Origin: Georgenia thermotolerans
GTDB lineage: Bacteria > Actinomycetota > Actinomycetes > Actinomycetales > Actinomycetaceae
NCBI RefSeq assembly: GCF_009193185.1
Contig: NZ_VUKF01000037.1
Span: forward strand, 1 to 48,043
DNA: 48,043 nucleotides
Reading direction: 5' to 3'
Below are positions 47,813-48,043 of this stretch, in pieces; positions within the stretch are counted from its first letter, which is position 1, and every line of letters starts with the position of its first letter. The notes beneath the pieces were generated by a model. That model did no database searches. It worked only from the letters and a program-made list of their open reading frames with translations, and was not told the DNA's origin. Made by a program: the position numbers and the translations under genes.

Positions 47813-47839
47813 AGCCTACGGCGCCCCGCGAGAGGTCAA
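47813..47839 (-). promoter_or_regulatory. Predicted promoter of rarA, leaderless
   Basis: On the minus strand TTGACC (47839-47834), a 15-base spacer and TAGGCT (47818-47813) are followed after six bases by the GTG start. The spacer is short for an ideal promoter, but the -10 element and its distance to the start resemble the satD-like promoter. Confidence 0.45.
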
Positions 47840-47866
47840 GTCCGGCGCGACACGTCACCTGCGTCA

Positions 47867-47914
47867 CGAGGCGTCAGCTCGGTCGCGAGGCGTCAACTCG
47901 GCCACGAGGCGTCA
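47867..47914. repeat. Three direct repeats with CGAGGCGTCA at exact 19-bp spacing
   Basis: Identical 10-mers begin at 47867, 47886 and 47905, with similar flanks (CACGAGGCGTCAACT-like). They lie upstream of rarA and directly abut the putative insertion sequence end. Confidence 0.75.
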
Positions 47915-47916
47915 AC

Positions 47917-48043
47917 TGTGAAGTCTCAGGACATCGGTGACGGTTGTGTCTCAAGACATCGGTGACGGTATGTCTCGCGCTCGTGGTGACACTTCGGCTG
48001 CCGTCATTGGCCGATGGGTGAGTCGAGGGAGATCAGCAGCAGG
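47917..48043. mobile_element. End of a putative insertion sequence (IS481-like), continues beyond the window
   Basis: Two near-identical 22-bp units built on GTCTCARGACATCGGTGAC start at 47923 and 47948 (25-bp spacing, one mismatch), with a shorter third TGTCTC at 47971. The sequence TGTGAAGTCTCAGGACATC at 47917 looks like an element end; I recall repeated subterminal units of this kind in actinobacterial IS481-type elements. Base composition falls here relative to the core genes. Two short frames reach the window edge: plus from ATG 47970, and minus ending SLDSPIGQ-stop; neither is recognisable as a transposase from so few codons. Family assignment is from memory. Confidence 0.55.

Noticed and set aside
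47867-47969. Possible CRISPR array next to rarA
   Set aside because: Repeats are too short and contiguous, with no spacers; the insertion sequence explanation fits better.

Overview
The window is a GC-rich stretch of an actinobacterial chromosome. Gene content and order (rarA-rpsD-alaS-ruvX-mltG-aro genes-efp-nusB-pyrRBC-carAB-pyrF-mihF-gmk-rpoZ-coaBC-metK-priA-fmt-rsmB-rpe) match the conserved actinobacterial block known from mycobacteria and Micrococcales. The actinobacteria-only mIHF protein, GTG starts, and chained ATGA/GTGA start-stop overlaps fit this. I favour Micrococcales (Cellulomonas/Georgenia-like) but cannot fix the family from sequence alone.

Layout. (1) 1-400: an FMN riboswitch on the minus strand in front of a gene cut off by the window edge, probably the first gene of a riboflavin operon. 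(2) 401-9359: an aromatic-acid catabolic island. pcaHG (protocatechuate 3,4-dioxygenase) runs on the minus strand. Divergent from it is one overlapping plus-strand operon: a nitrate/sulfonate/taurine-type ABC importer, pobA (4-hydroxybenzoate 3-hydroxylase), an IclR regulator and an MFS transporter. The 650-bp divergent spacer carries three GTTC-N7-GAAC-type sites overlapping a promoter. (3) 9443-10960: a PutP-type sodium symporter. Islands 2 and 3 lie between rpe and the riboflavin riboswitch, which adjoin in mycobacteria, so they look like an insertion into a conserved neighbourhood. (4) 11383-33748: core genes, all on the minus strand: rpe, rsmB, fmt, a HAD phosphatase, priA, metK, coaBC, rpoZ, gmk, mihF, a Mut7-C protein, the complete de novo UMP operon up to orotidylate decarboxylase except pyrD (pyrR-pyrB-pyrC-carA-carB-pyrF), nusB and efp. 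(5) 33825-34855: a two-gene unit, a SatD-like protein with a C-terminal helix-turn-helix and a DUF3307-like membrane protein, behind a leaderless promoter studded with three 8-bp repeats spaced exactly 28 bp. (6) 34934-40271: shikimate pathway genes, including an in-frame AroK-AroB fusion, a second divergent AroK, aroC, aroE, and an orphan type A24 prepilin peptidase. (7) 40455-47806: mltG, ruvX, alaS, two small envelope proteins, rpsD and rarA. (8) 47867-48043: tandem repeats followed by what looks like the end of an insertion sequence that continues past the window.

How the parts work together: the island would import 4-hydroxybenzoate (or a related aromatic acid), hydroxylate it to protocatechuate and cleave the ring. 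The later beta-ketoadipate genes (pcaB, pcaC/D, pcaIJ, pcaF) are not in the window. The pyrimidine operon is preceded by a short leader whose PyrR-binding hairpin abuts the Shine-Dalgarno sequence, so control is probably at translation. Nearly all minus-strand core genes are coupled by 4-bp overlaps and are probably co-transcribed in a few long units.
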